Assembly (NCBI GenBank): GCA_027627225.1
Contig: CM051030.1
Coordinates: 3,186,001 to 3,250,000 of the forward strand
Direction of reading: 5' to 3'
Length of the DNA stretch: 64,000 nucleotides
DNA from: Congeria kusceri
Taxonomy: Eukaryota; Mollusca; Bivalvia; Myida; Dreissenidae
In this document: positions 34,796 through 45,835 of the stretch, piece by piece
Numbering within the stretch: the stretch's first letter is position 1
Layout: the number at the start of each line of letters is the position of its first letter
Notes under the pieces: model-generated
Database searches by the model: none
Told to the model about the DNA's origin: nothing
What the model saw: the letters and a program-made list of their open reading frames with translations, nothing else
Translations under genes and position numbers: made by a program

Positions 34796-34806
34796 GTAGT
34801 AGTAGC

Positions 34807-34862
<56 letters not shown>
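30284..34862. repeat. 4.6-kb trinucleotide array, (GTA)n with GAT interruptions
   Basis: Almost all triplets are GTA in one register with regularly scattered GAT (and rare GCA, TTA, CTA), giving TAGTAGTAGATG strings. Local duplications are visible: GTAGAATTGATGTAGCAG occurs at 31508 and 31915, and ATAGTAGATAGTAGTCGATT near 33712, 33890 and 34708. It lies in the unit D intron between X2 and X3. Long frames in it (poly-Val/Asp on +, poly-Tyr/Ile on -) are by-products of the triplet period, not genes. Unit E has only about 66 bp of the same repeat in the same intron. Confidence 0.95.
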
Positions 34863-34864
<2 letters not shown>

Positions 34865-34949
34865 TTGTGCAATTGTAATAACGGAAATGTATTCTTGTCA
34901 CTTGTAAAATATTATAGTGCATACTGCAAGATGTTTGTGTTGCTTGCAG

Positions 34950-35029
34950 ATTGAATGCGGCCGCGTCCTTTATGTAAACTATGAACTGCTCGTTCATAAA
35001 AGTTGTAAACCATGTACGGGACTCATCTG
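34950..35029 (+). pseudogene. Unit D exon X3 (WSC-like second half), decayed
   Basis: Acceptor GTTGCTTGCAG, then ATTGAATGCGGCCGCGTCC, aligned with unit E ATTGAATGCCGATGTGTCCG at 44100. The preceding flank (GTGCAATTGTAATAACGG) also matches unit E. The Cys positions are partly lost and no clear donor is seen. Confidence 0.6.
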
Positions 35030-35188
35030 TGATAGATACATAGTATCAGCAGTTTATAAACCATATTCAGTCAATTTTTTCCGATAAAATGAATTTCAAA
35101 CGAAAATAAGAACATGCTAACATTGTTTGTTGTTTGAAAAAAAAGAAATGAGCTGTCCAGCCGATTAAACTTACAAATTTTCTTATGC

Positions 35189-35278
35189 AATGATTTTATT
35201 CAAGGTCATAACCTAGTAAACCGATCGGTTCTATGTGTGATGCTCCGGATTGCAAAACAAAAGTATGGTGCAAAAAAG
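35189..35278 (+). pseudogene. Unit D exon X4, 3' part
   Basis: It reads MCDAPDCKTKVWCKK up to a GTAGCA donor, matching unit E KCEDTTMRKKVWCTTY. The 5' half of the exon is not recognisable. Confidence 0.6.
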
Positions 35279-35407
35279 GTAGCAAACATTTTCATTTGAT
35301 ACTGTAACCATACTGGTATGTTCACTTGACAGGTCATTCTGTTTTGTTCTAAAACATGGTATCAACATTGTATTAAGTATGACCATAAATGGCATATACT
35401 AACGTAG

Positions 35408-35587
35408 AATACCGAATTGAACTTGATAACAAATTTAGCACTGCTCGAAAGTTTGCTCCATGGGGCGAGGCGAATGATTACTGCGCCAGAAAGTCCTCAG
35501 TCCCGTCATCCGCCTTAAGCTTTCGCTGCAAGGATGAACAGGTGTTCACTAGTATTCTTCGCGAGTCGACTCTACATCAAGGAAACG
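35408..35587 (+). CDS. Unit D exon X5 (lectin-like), intact frame
   Basis: A 180-nt phase 1-1 exon between ACGTAG and GTTTGT, open throughout. It carries APWGEANDYCARKSSVPSSA, DEQVFTSILRESTLHQGN. Unit E X5 has SSWNAANDKCADKSALPSSA and DEVFTNIRREWTLHQGN. The pattern W..A...C...S..P and VF..I resembles the first half of a C-type lectin fold. The exon looks functional by itself but sits in a unit with broken neighbours. The acceptor has a poor pyrimidine tract. The lectin assignment is tentative. Confidence 0.6.
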
Positions 35588-36027
35588 GTTTGTGTGTCTC
35601 AAACACTATTGTAAGACTTTTCGTTACAACAATCTTTAGTGAAATAAAAAAACACACACAAGATAATGTAGACAAGAGGGAATATAGGCGCCACTGTAAA
35701 GCATCAGAGACTTAATTTGATCACTTTATTATTGGATCTTTACAAAATACACAAAGAGATTATTTTAGTCATTGTAAAACAATAATGGTATCATCATACC
35801 GTATCATGTTTGTAATTTATCACATTATCTAGTTATTTGGAATTTCGTTATTGTAGCATTGAAGTGCGGTGTTGTTTCCTTTACAATGTGTGTATGCATA
35901 AATGATGCAATAATACTTGCAACAATAGTGGATCACATAAAAGACATGCAACATTTTTATCGCATAAAACATTAGTGAGTTTCTTAATCGTATTACTATA
36001 TATCATGATATAATTGTATTGTTAACG

Positions 36028-36184
36028 TCTTCCTTCTCACATACAACAACACCGAACAAAGAGTCAACAACTATTTCGTTCTCACTTACAACCCCGACCA
36101 AAACTTCTTCGTTCTCATCATCGACAACTGACACTACGCCAACCAGCGGTGAATCGGACGCTGCCTTCGAAAATGTGTCACAAG
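36028..36184 (+). pseudogene. Unit D stalk exon remnant
   Basis: A Thr/Ser-rich frame (TTTPNKESTTISFSLTTPTK, then SSSTTDTTPTSGES) ending DAAFENVSQ, as in units C and E. No acceptor AG precedes it and the donor is a weak GTTGGA, so the exon is probably not spliced. Confidence 0.65.
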
Positions 36185-36398
36185 GTTGGAACTGAATAAA
36201 ATAGTATACCCAAAGATATGTAATTATTTTTTTGAGTATTTAATAATGCGTCAAGCGAAATTTTTCATTGCATCGTTTAGGTCTACAAATATTTATCAAT
36301 TTAAGCGAAAATTTCTACTCAGCCCCCGTCTTAATTACCACTTAAATAAAATACTACCGACAAAAAGAATAGAATCGTAAAATTTGTTTCTTTGCCAG

Positions 36399-36680
36399 GA
36401 TCTACGTCTGTAACAGCAAGCTTTCCATCGGTATTTTGGAACACACGTGTATCGCATAGCGTAATCAATTCAGCGGCTTGTTTGTATGTCATAATAGCCG
36501 AGTAGTTAGCGCGACAGACTTGATCGCGGAGGACGTGGATCACGACCTGGGGAAGGCAACGTTTTCTTTTTTTTTTCTTTATAATATATGTGTTTTGGTT
36601 AGTCTAAATGTTTTTGTTTTTGCAGATAATACATTAAGTGATTAGTCCCTTTAAGTTAAAAAGGTGCAATAAAATTATTT
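36399..36680 (+). pseudogene. Unit D transmembrane exon destroyed by a SINE-like insertion
   Basis: TTTGCCAG and GATCTACGTCTGTAACAGCA match the first bases of the unit E transmembrane exon, then the similarity stops. The next about 260 bp contain TAGCCGAGTAGTTAGCGCG (A-box-like), GGACGTGGATCACGACC and a T-run, as in a tRNA-derived SINE. Unit E-like sequence (ACGATACCGTACACGTGTG) resumes near 36690. The membrane helix is lost. Confidence 0.65.
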
Positions 36681-36871
36681 AAGCACGACAGTACGATACC
36701 GTACACGTGTGTGTATTTTATGTTCTTTCTTTCTTTTAAGCACGATTCTTTACAAACTTATATATTTATTGTTTAGTAAAGCGGAACTGTTTCTCGTAAA
36801 GTTGTATTTTTTGCGTGTAAAATCGTTGTCTTCAAGGTGCAGATGTTTAACAGCAAACATATGTTTTATAG

Positions 36872-37335
36872 GGGGAAATCTTGCTTCTCATCTACAAACT
36901 CAAGACTCAAAAACACAGGCGACAATCACCACGTATCATTGATGAGGGTGGAGATTTTCAAACCGAATGACCACCATCTACCATCGGATGCGTACGTGTC
37001 AAACCAACACTGGCCCGCAGGACACAGGCGGATACATCGATTACTGAGTCCAAACAAAAACATTTTTACCAAACATCAGATGCGCATGTGTCAAATCACA
37101 CCTTCAGTGGCTTGCATAACACGTTGCTCTAAGGACACTAACGAATATAAGGCCGTTGTAGACAACGATACTTTATTACTGAGTCAAAACATAACTATTT
37201 TTACCAAACACCGATGGCTCCGATGTGAAACCATACCTATACCTAATGGTGGCTCTATGGTTAATTTCGTCCTAGCACAATGGAACAGTCAGAAAATCTG
37301 ACTCAGCAAATACATACATTAAGCTAGAGACGGTC
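36872..37335 (+). pseudogene. Unit D tail pseudoexon
   Basis: Begins after TTTTATAG with a frame like other tails (SCFSSTNSRLKNTGDNHHVS). Internal deletions and shifts then follow. Scattered remnants of the SKQN.FYQTP, SNHTFSGL and NNYFYQTP modules are visible. It keeps the uninterrupted GTTGTAGACAACGATAC site that in unit B is split by a LINE. Confidence 0.7.
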
Positions 37336-37559
37336 AATTAAAGCAACCAAATGCTTGAAAACCTTTTGTCAAACGCGTATAACTACCTTAGGCCGTACCA
37401 ATGATTCTATATTTAGCGTCCTCTAGAGTTTTCGAAACCTACCAACCAGGCAGGAAAAACAAACAACAACTCGAGAAATACTTTTTTTGTTCACAACTTA
37501 TTCATGGCAATGGTACAATCTAAAGCAAATGTTTACTTGTAAATGTTAAAGATCATCTT

Positions 37560-39870
37560 CATATTGGGAACCTACTGTAATACAGTATTTTAACTGTGTA
37601 AATTGACTGATTGCATGCTATGTTTTACCAATATTGGTACAGACACATTTTTTTCGTTTTCTTCTATATTTTAATACGCTTTTCGACTCGATTTTACATT
37701 GTCAAAACTGATGTTTGTTTCGTTCAGGCGTCCGAAAAACTACCAGCCTGAGGACGCTAAACATAGAATCAAATTGGTATGACCTTATTTTAAAGAAACC
37801 AGCTATAAAAAAAAATGTGTAAATGTTTAGTATTTTAACTTTGGTATGCTATTTGCAATTCTTCAGTGAAGGCATGATTAGAATAATGAATATGTACAAT
37901 ATAATATATTAGGATCAAACTCTTTAATGTACCAAATGAAACTATTGAATAATAACGTTTTGTCTCCATTTTGAAGAAACATTTTTTTTCTGGAATTATG
38001 AGTAAGTAAGCTATTGAAATAGAAAATAAAGTAAATTCTTGTATGTATAGGATGCCAAATTTACGAAAAAATTGAGTATAAAACATTTTTAGGTAACTAA
38101 CCAAAACCAAAGAAGTATCGATATATTAGGTCTTGAAATCAAACGATATACATTTGGGTGTAGTAAAAATACGGTAATTCCGAATAAAAACGGTATTATA
38201 AATAATCTAACCTTATCGTATAACACTTATACCACCTTTAAACTTACAGAAATCGAAACAAAAAGGTTTTTATTAGTAAAGAATCATGTGAGCCGAACAT
38301 GCAACGTGATAATGAATTAAATACCAGTTTTTAAGTTTGATTGACAATAAGAATAAAGATATATAAATTCAATAACATGTTACGTATTTTGATGTAAATA
38401 ACATTATGATGGAATATATGGTGTAGTGTATATATTTAATGTGTTATTTTTTTGTGCTATAAAAATTGTAACCTGCACATAAAGAAACTGATAATATATA
38501 GTTACTAAAATCCAATTTCAATACAGACCAAACCCATAACAAATGTATGCACATATTTGTTGTAGTGATAGCATTGTTTTGTACTGCTTGCTCCTGTGCA
38601 TGTATATATGTTCAAATAAAGGTTACAAACGGAAAAGATGAATCTATACAATCTTCGCGCATACGTCTGCAATCTTTTGTTAAGTGCAATCAATACTTTA
38701 TTGCAAATATGAGAATCGTAAATATAGAACGCCACATTTTACTTTATGTTTTAATTCATAGAACGTTCCAACAGAACTAACCGAGCCAGAGCTCTACTTG
38801 ACCAACACTGGCACGTGCTCCTGGCAATTAAACACATTCTAAATTGAGTGATAGTCAACCTCAGTCATACTGCAAATGCATTCAAAATCAATCATTTTAA
38901 TATTGGCCTCATTATCCTAAAAATCAATAAATAAACACGTTTCAAATATAAATTATACAAGAAACTCCAGACGTGTTTACAGGAAAGAATCTTGATTATC
39001 ATTATACGGTCCTTTATTTAAAGTGTGTTCGTACGACCTTTCAACAGATATAGTGGCATAAAATACAATTAACAAAATTAAGTTAATTAACATGTAGTTC
39101 TATTTAAAATAAAATAAAAGTTACATACCTTTTAAACGCACAATAAGCTAGTTTTTAATCACCACATAGTTTTCGTCTGTACAAACGGAAGCGCAAATAC
39201 ATGTATATACGTTGACTTGACAGTTGGTTTAGGTTACACAACACTAAAAAACGATGCAAAAGTCGACACTAGTACTTATTGATTTAATTGATATTGAAGT
39301 TTCTATCGTCGTTTTTGTTTTGTTTTCCTGTTTGCTTCAAAGTTTTATTGTCAATTTCATCAGCTCATTCTGAAAATAATTGATATGAAAGATCGTAAAT
39401 ACACACTTTAAGATAAGTAACCGATTGACAATAAAACGCAACACAGTACGCGCAACACAAAACAAACACAAAACTTACTAAAGCTGGTGTCACAATCTTG
39501 GAACGGTCAATGTAATCAAACGGCACAAACCGCCAGAGCAGACAAACCTTAGACCCCTGTATCTAAGGATTGTTCCCATGAAAAAAGTTGCCAGTAAATC
39601 TTCCAATGAAAAAAGTTGCCCGTAAATCTTCAAACACTTGGTGTGAAAGCACTATAAATTATCATTGTATTAAACTAATATTAGCCTTATACATAAAAAA
39701 TAGTGTTACTCGAATTTCAGCTCCAATTCAAATATTACATGAGAACATGAAATTATTAAGATATAAGCAGATACTAAACTCGTAAAATGTTTCACCATTA
39801 CAGCTAAAACGAACATTTTTACATCAGCTTTCACTGAACATACACGTTAGTCCGTAATGTCTCGGCAGGC
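37560..39870 (+). repeat. Segmental duplication, copy 2 (3' flank of unit D)
   Basis: Collinear with 15660-18030. It ends close to the 5' flank of unit E. Besides the conserved block near 39500, nothing gene-like is seen. Confidence 0.8.
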
Positions 39871-40365
39871 ATTAATTCTTAGTTACATAATTACTCGTAG
39901 TGTTTATCTTTCTTCACTGACATTAAGCAGTTTACATACATGTAATTTTAATTTGCCGTTTCATGATGATTTAAAATATGTACCTGTCTCATAATGTAAG
40001 TTTTTACAGTAAGGATTCTGCTGATTAAACGGAACCGTATAAAAATTAAATGCAATGGCAGAAACCATTAGTATATACTTAAATGATAGGTTTGCCTCTT
40101 TAAAAAAGCCTGAAGATTGTAAAACATCACATTATACTATGCGGAAAGTAAAGCAGTATTTGCATTACGAAATACACCGATTAGCACATATACGTTGCCC
40201 ACTGAAGTTTTGAATACCACAATCTTCAACAATTGAGACCTACTACTGGCGACACTACAAACAAAACTTCCTTGTTTAAACGTTTCTCATTTCATTTCAA
40301 ATATACGGGTTTACTCGTAATCGCAGGTTAAGGAATTTAAACTAGGATGTAATTATATATTTAAA

Positions 40366-40429
40366 ATGGCGATTTATGAACGAATATTTGTGTTCGGAAT
40401 ATGTATTTGCTTATGCTTGATAACCGATG
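40366..40429 (+). CDS. Unit E exon 1: signal peptide
   Basis: ATG in AAAATGG context. It encodes MAIYERIFVFGICICLCLIT, a short charged start and hydrophobic core. 64 nt, phase 1, same size as in units C and F. The donor is GTTAGT rather than GTAAGT, one base off its paralogs, which may weaken splicing. The next exon in frame is X1 at 42903, making residue 22 Asp. Confidence 0.75.
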
Positions 40430-41300
40430 GTTAGTGATTATATATTTATATGCTTTTAAACATACAATTGTTGTTCTTTTATTTATTGGGACTACAGAAT
40501 ACATAAAACGAAAACTAAATAACTATTATAGCATTTACTTGGGAGAAACAGAGAAATCAGTTAAAGTATTCAAAGCTAACGTATTTTATGTTAAATTAGG
40601 ACGTACGGAGTACATACAGTTCGCATATTACTCGACATATTTGTTTGAGAGAGAACAATTATATACCAGATAATATTCATTTGTTAAAGAGAAATAAAAA
40701 ATACAGAATATTTGCTTTTTGAGCTTTACCAATGCGGGTTTTTAACTTTTCTTTTTTTATTCCTTTTGCTCAGCGTATTTATTTGTTTGTCTTACTGATT
40801 TTCATCTGATTTATAGCGCCTCGAATGTGTGAGTGTGTGTTTATTATAATTTATAAATTCATTCTGCCAAGTGCAGTTGTGTTTATTATTTCAGTTTATT
40901 GTTCATTGTATGTTCCCTGGGTGTAATGGGTCTATGTTTCTTCTTTGAGAGGCGTCTCGAGTTTCAGTTGTAATACCTCTTTTAACAATCTGGAGTTCTG
41001 GTTAGATATAAATATTCCTCAAAGAATCATGCCACTTTATCGCTTCGGACATATTTATTAGTCATACTATTTTGCTCCTGAAAACAAAATCGACAGTGTT
41101 AATTTCCTGTGTGTATAAACGATGAGCGCCTCGGATGCACGTGACCTTATTATTCCGCCAGTACTTTTTTCCCCATACGCGTCTCGTAATTGGGAGTGTT
41201 TAATATGACAGCTTATCACATGATCATTCGTAAATCATACTTCTTTTCCCTTCAGTTACGTGTGTCGTGTGCGTGTGCGATCGTATTCAGTAAAATGACT
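40430..41300 (+). other. Unit E intron 1, 5' part
   Basis: Collinear with unit F intron 1 (60058-61000), for example GCTCCTGA...AACTTCCTGT...AACGATGAGC. No coding sequence. The 90-codon frame at 40401 is incidental. Confidence 0.45.
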
Positions 41301-41339
41301 TAAAGTGTAATATTTCAATAAAGCAACTCGATTAATTTG

Positions 41340-41800
41340 TGTTGTATAGTTAAACCTCGAAAAACGAAGCTGTGTAAAGTGTCTTTATTCCTTCAGTACA
41401 ACGGCTTAAACTAGTGCTAGTAAATTGCAATACCTTTATTCCTCCAATTAAGCGGCTACCTTTATTCCTCCAATTAAGATTATGTCTACAGTTTATTACC
41501 TTTATTACCTAAGTGAACGTCTCGAGCGAGGCTGTAGTATAATTTATACCTTCATTCCTCCGGTTAGGCGGCTCAAACGAGTATGTGTAAAGTTAAATTA
41601 CTTTTGTTCCACCGGTTTAGCGGCTCAAGCGAGTATGTTTGTAAAGTGAAATACCTTTATTCTTCAGGTTAAGCAGCTCAAATGAGTATGTGTAAAGTTT
41701 AATACCTTTATTTCTTCTCAGGCGATGCTGTTTAACGTGGATTACTTTTATTCATCAAGTTAAGCGTCTCAAACGAGGCTGTGTGAATTTGTTGGGTTCA
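41340..41800. repeat. Minisatellite, about 58-65-bp unit, in unit E intron 1
   Basis: Seven or so copies of ACCTTTATTCCTCCGGTTAA followed by GCGGCTCAAACGAGTATGTG and TAAAGTT. Unit length varies. Unit F has no array at the equivalent place. Confidence 0.7.
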
Positions 41801-41840
41801 TTTCTCAAGGGTGGTTAATTTACTTTAATACCGTTATATG

Positions 41841-42332
41841 TCGACCATTCGAAGAATAGGTGAGCTTTCCTACTACCCCCGGCGTCGGCGTGTATTTTGT
41901 ATCTTCACAACTACATAAGTTATTCACTTGAAACTTGGAACTAACCTTAGTCATCAACTCCATTATCTGGGGCAACATTCTCCATGACTCCGTATTGTAT
42001 TTTGACAGAGTTATGCCCCCTTTTCACATAGATTTTCCGTTTAAAGTTTATATTCAAAAGTTTGGTAACTTCAAAACTGCGTAAGCTATTCACCTGAAAC
42101 TTAGAAGTACCTTTGTCATCAACTCTAATAACTCTGTTTTGTATTTTGACAGAGTTCTGCACATTTTTACATAGATTTTGTGTTAAAGATTTTGTTCCAA
42201 ACATGTATAAACTATACAAGGCTTCACTTAAAAGTTTTGTATTTTAACAAATTAATGCCCCTTCCACTATCCAAAATATATACCAACTGAAATACTTGGA
42301 ATATTCGAGCGCGCTGTCCTCTGACAGCTCTT
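41841..42332 (-). repeat. Hairpin-family repeat, minus orientation
   Basis: It ends with GCGCGCTGTCCTCTGACAGC and begins with TCGACCATTCGAAGAATAGG and CCCCCGGCGTCGGCG, the inverse layout of the 11423-11811 copy. Internal units carry TTTTGACAGAGTT and CACTTGAAACTT. Confidence 0.7.
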
Positions 42333-42902
42333 TTTTCCTCCTTTCCGGTATTTCTGGGACTCAGGTGGGCAAATGATGGTTTGTGCTGTGACGACTTGGC
42401 AAATATATATTACAGAATATTGAAATTATATATCCATTTAAAACATTCAATTTAGAATAAAGTTATTTTTCCGTGGCTACAGTTGTCCTACAACATTCAA
42501 AATAGTGTTGCCAACCACTTCGAGGGTATTTATATAAATATTATATTTGTGTTTATAAGCTCCATAATAATAATGTTATCTATATATACTGTATGCTATT
42601 TATTATACATATTCTTGATTAGTATTACGATTTTGAGGTAAAATTTCCCTTTAAGGACATAAACATATATATTCAGATGATTGGAGCATTACAACATAAT
42701 AATCATATTTACATCCATTGCACGAAAAATGGGTAATTGTGCTATAGAACGCATTATTTTGTGTGGTGTTTTATACTAGTGTTAAGTATAACGATAATAA
42801 CAAATTTTGTCGAAAATACTAACTTAGAATTTGAGTCATTTTCGTCAGAAAAAAATATAAATGTTTAATTTATTTTCCTTATGAAATGGATTATCATTTT
42901 AG

Positions 42903-43133
42903 ATAGTAAGTGTGCAGGTGTAGGAGTTCCAAGTGCAGCATATCATATGTCATCAGAGAAACAAACATGGGACAATATTTCTAAAGACTGCAAGCTGGCG
43001 CAACCAGTCTATGTATATAACTATACCACAGGGAACATATCTTTAAAAGATAACATCCCAATCCAACCGGACATTCCTCAAGAAGGTGTTTGGGTTGGAT
43101 ATTTGAAGGCTTTCACAAAATTCGAGTATATAG
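42903..43133 (+). CDS. Unit E exon X1: lectin-like first half
   Basis: 231 nt, phase 1-1, acceptor TTATCATTTTAG, donor GTAAAC; residues about 22-98 of the predicted protein. It has an early Cys (DSKCAGVG), QTWDNISKDCKLAQPVYVYN and EGVWVGYLKAFTKFEYIG. A Trp followed by a Cys seven residues later, then VWVGY, resembles the N-terminal half of a C-type lectin domain, but the conserved WND and Ca-binding EPN/QPD motifs are absent. Three N-glycosylation sequons. It continues directly into X2 as EYIGCGN. The fold call is tentative; coding status is well supported by conserved length in unit D. Confidence 0.75.
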
Positions 43134-43522
43134 GTAAACGTTTCATCTACAGTATTACTTCATTTTTGAAAAGAAACCATGGTTGAAATTTTGTTTCATT
43201 TTATAAATTATCTACGAAAGAATGTCGGGTTTTGCTTTCAACAAGTGGTAACAATCAATGTAAATAATTTACGTTTCAGTGTACAACATAATTATACAAT
43301 TATATACTATACATATATTTTGGAAAATGAGGTTACATGTTAAAATGTCGTAAATATATAATACAAATTGATACAAAATAGTAAACACATCGTTACATAT
43401 TACATTATGTCCCCCAAACATCCAATAAACGAGAAATGAAACATTACTTTCAATGAAGTGTTATCTCGGCATACTTGTAGTTAACATAATTTTTGACGAA
43501 TGTATTCTCTTTTATCAATTAG

Positions 43523-43629
43523 GTTGTGGCAATGCGACGTATTTTTCAGGAATGGTGACAGTTACGGGTTTGGCTGAATGTCGTCATTATTGTTACGGAA
43601 CTTTTGGATTGATAGAGGAATCGGAAACG
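43523..43629 (+). CDS. Unit E exon X2: WSC-like Cys module, first half
   Basis: 107 nt, phase 1 in and 0 out, acceptor TCAATTAG, donor GTAATA; residues about 99-134. It reads GCGNATYFSGMVTVTGLAEC, RHYCYGTFGL. A GC start, M-V-T then ECxxxC and a following GTFGL fit the first part of a WSC-type carbohydrate-binding module (GC...MT...C...C...). Together with X3 it would make one Cys-rich domain split by a phase-0 intron. That intron holds the TAG microsatellite. Confidence 0.7.
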
Positions 43630-43948
43630 GTAATACTGCAAACTTAGTAATATATGTTCAATAATAATAAATATCATATTAGCATCGAACGTTTTTTACA
43701 GTACATAGTTATGTGTACAAAGAGAGCGATACAATGTTAGTGCCAAACACCTGGAAAGGGCTATAAGAAAAGAATAGATACAACGTACGCTGATCTTTGA
43801 GGTGCTCAAATCCAGAAGTGACGCTTTATGTTTTTCGTTTCGACTTTTCAATAATTCCCCAGATTTTATGGTAATTTCTCTTTTGTTTAATAAATATGTA
43901 AACCATACAAAAAGTTGTATCTGCATATTGTATACTCCCTTACTAATA

Positions 43949-43949
<1 letters not shown>

Positions 43950-44001
<52 letters not shown>

Positions 44002-44016
44002 TAGTAGTGTAGTAGT
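43950..44016. repeat. Short (TAG)n microsatellite in the X2-X3 intron
   Basis: About 22 triplets, ending GTAGTAGTGTAGTAGTTTGTGC. It is the unexpanded counterpart of the 4.6-kb array in unit D, with matching flanks (GTTGTGCAATTG / GTTTGTGCAAATG). Confidence 0.95.
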
Positions 44017-44099
44017 TTGTGCAAATGATAACGGAACCACACATTTCGTCGCACATGTTAAGTTCAAATACTTTGGATTTAAACTGCACGTGTTTGCAG

Positions 44100-44229
44100 A
44101 TTGAATGCCGATGTGTCCGCAATACAAGTAATTGGCTAAAAAACACAGCTTGTACATCTTGGAGAGGATTCGTTTACGGTCATAACAACACCAACAAGAT
44201 TATATCTGCCATTTATACACCATTCAGAG
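44100..44229 (+). CDS. Unit E exon X3: WSC-like module, second half
   Basis: 130 nt, phase 0 in and 1 out, acceptor GTGTTTGCAG, donor GTATTT; residues about 134-177. It encodes IECRCVRNTSNWLKNTACTS then a GFVYGHNNTNKIISAIYTPF segment. The CxC pair followed by a distant Cys fits the CyCGn...C part of WSC domains. Two N-glycosylation sequons (NTS, NNT). The unit D copy is decayed. Confidence 0.7.
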
Positions 44230-45359
44230 GTATTTGTTAAGGAAATTACGATAAAAGTTGAATTTCAACACATTTTGAAAAACAAACGAACACACAACTT
44301 TCCATTTTCTAAAAAACTATCCTATTTAAATGAAACCTTTAATATTGATACACTTAATAAATGAATTGTTCTGTTTTCTCTGTGACCAATTGTAGTCAAC
44401 AGTATGGTTAATCAACACATAGTACATTTATACATTCCGCGCCATTAGCGCATCATACAACATAATGCCGAAACCATGGCTTTCCATACCTAATCAGGGG
44501 AAGTCGCAGGATTTCTGGTTAGGGGGCGTCAATTTGTTATTATTTGAATGTTCTAACCCATTTAATATTGCATGTTGTTACGACAATAACTAGCTAACAG
44601 GGTAAATTTTACGTTTTCAGGAATATGAATATAACGTTACTATAATTTATCCACTCAAATAAGTTCAATGTGCGTCAAGGGAGGAACATATGTTAACGGA
44701 GATTTTTGTTCAATGTTCCATTAATGGCACACATTTTTTCATGTTTTATAAGAAAAGTATAGCATATTCAAGGGAGGTTGCGTACACAAATTTAGCACCA
44801 GTTTCCAACGATTTTATATTGTTCACGGCACCACTGGTCAGCGAAATGGCAATTTATCTTAAAACTATGTGTTTGAAACAACATTATCCTCAATATACAT
44901 TGTTTTACTTCATAGATTTATCTTTCACCGGTAGCGCATCGCCCTCCTCCCCCGCATGATCCGCTAGTGCCAAGTCGCATTTATACAGATGTTCACTACA
45001 CCACATCTTGACTCTAGTTCTTGTATTATAAATTCACGGATAATGCAATAGTGCACACGTGATTGTTTTATTGAATCTATTTTAAAACATTTTGCATCTG
45101 CTTTCATGTACGCCATCCGAAAAACTACATAAATATGACATAATAAAAAATTTGTTAAATACTTTAAAGCACGTTTGTAATTGATTTAACTGATTTTAAG
45201 GTGTGCGTTATTTTGCTGTAAATATTAGAATATTTTGATATAACATTTTCAAAAATGTAAGGTATATTATCTAGTTTTCAGAATAATAGCGTCTAGACAT
45301 TTCTTGATTGCTTATTGTATTTGTTAATCACATATTTATATACATGTGTTTCATTTCAG

Positions 45360-45509
45360 AAGAGGACTACAAGTCAATTATCAGCAACACAGACAAAACG
45401 ACGAATCTTTGTAGGACATCAAGAAGAGTTTTTAAGTTATCAGCTACTTTCCAATGGTCTAAGTGTGAAGATACAACGATGCGGAAGAAAGTATGGTGCA
45501 CAACATATG
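45360..45509 (+). CDS. Unit E exon X4: Cys/Trp-containing extracellular segment
   Basis: 150 nt, phase 1-1, acceptor TTTCATTTCAG, donor GTACTA; residues about 178-227. It encodes EEDYKSIISNTDKTTNLC and later FQWSKCEDTTMRKKVWCTTY. The end is conserved in unit D (CKTKVWCKK), and only the phase-1 frame preserves that match. An overlapping open frame exists in phase 0 but breaks the reading order. The domain is not recognised; the three Cys suggest it completes a neighbouring disulfide fold. Confidence 0.65.
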
Positions 45510-45835
45510 GTACTAATCTTTTTTGTTTAAAAATTGAACTACAATGCTTAATTTAACTTCGCACATAATTCACATAAAACCGTTCAATTAATAGTTTTTA
45601 CATACAAAAGTAATAGGATATATCCACGCATGTTTTAAACGTTATTAAATATAATGTATCATTGAAGTATTCTGAAACGACATTCGCATCACTGGACTCC
45701 CCTTTCTGTTGTCTGTCCATACACCTACAGGCCCTTCCAACTAGACGTTCTTTTATTTCGGTTTCCTCAAAACTGACCAATCGAATCGGTTTCAAGTTTT
45801 GCACAGTCCCATCATATATCCAATATAGGTACGAT

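Noticed and set aside
30193..34872. Very long open frames rich in Val/Asp (+) and Tyr/Ile (-)
   Set aside because: They follow from an uninterrupted triplet repeat, which has no stop in some frames on both strands. No domain, no splice logic, and the array lies in an intron.
43696..44157. Minus-strand frames with poly-Tyr and poly-Leu over the unit E microsatellite
   Set aside because: Products of (CTA)n; the + strand holds the conserved X3 exon.
44619..44680. Extra exon after X3 (acceptor GTTTTCAG, then a short EYEYNVTIIYPLK frame)
   Set aside because: It is open only in phase 0, whereas X3 ends in phase 1, and a stop follows at once. No counterpart was found in unit D.
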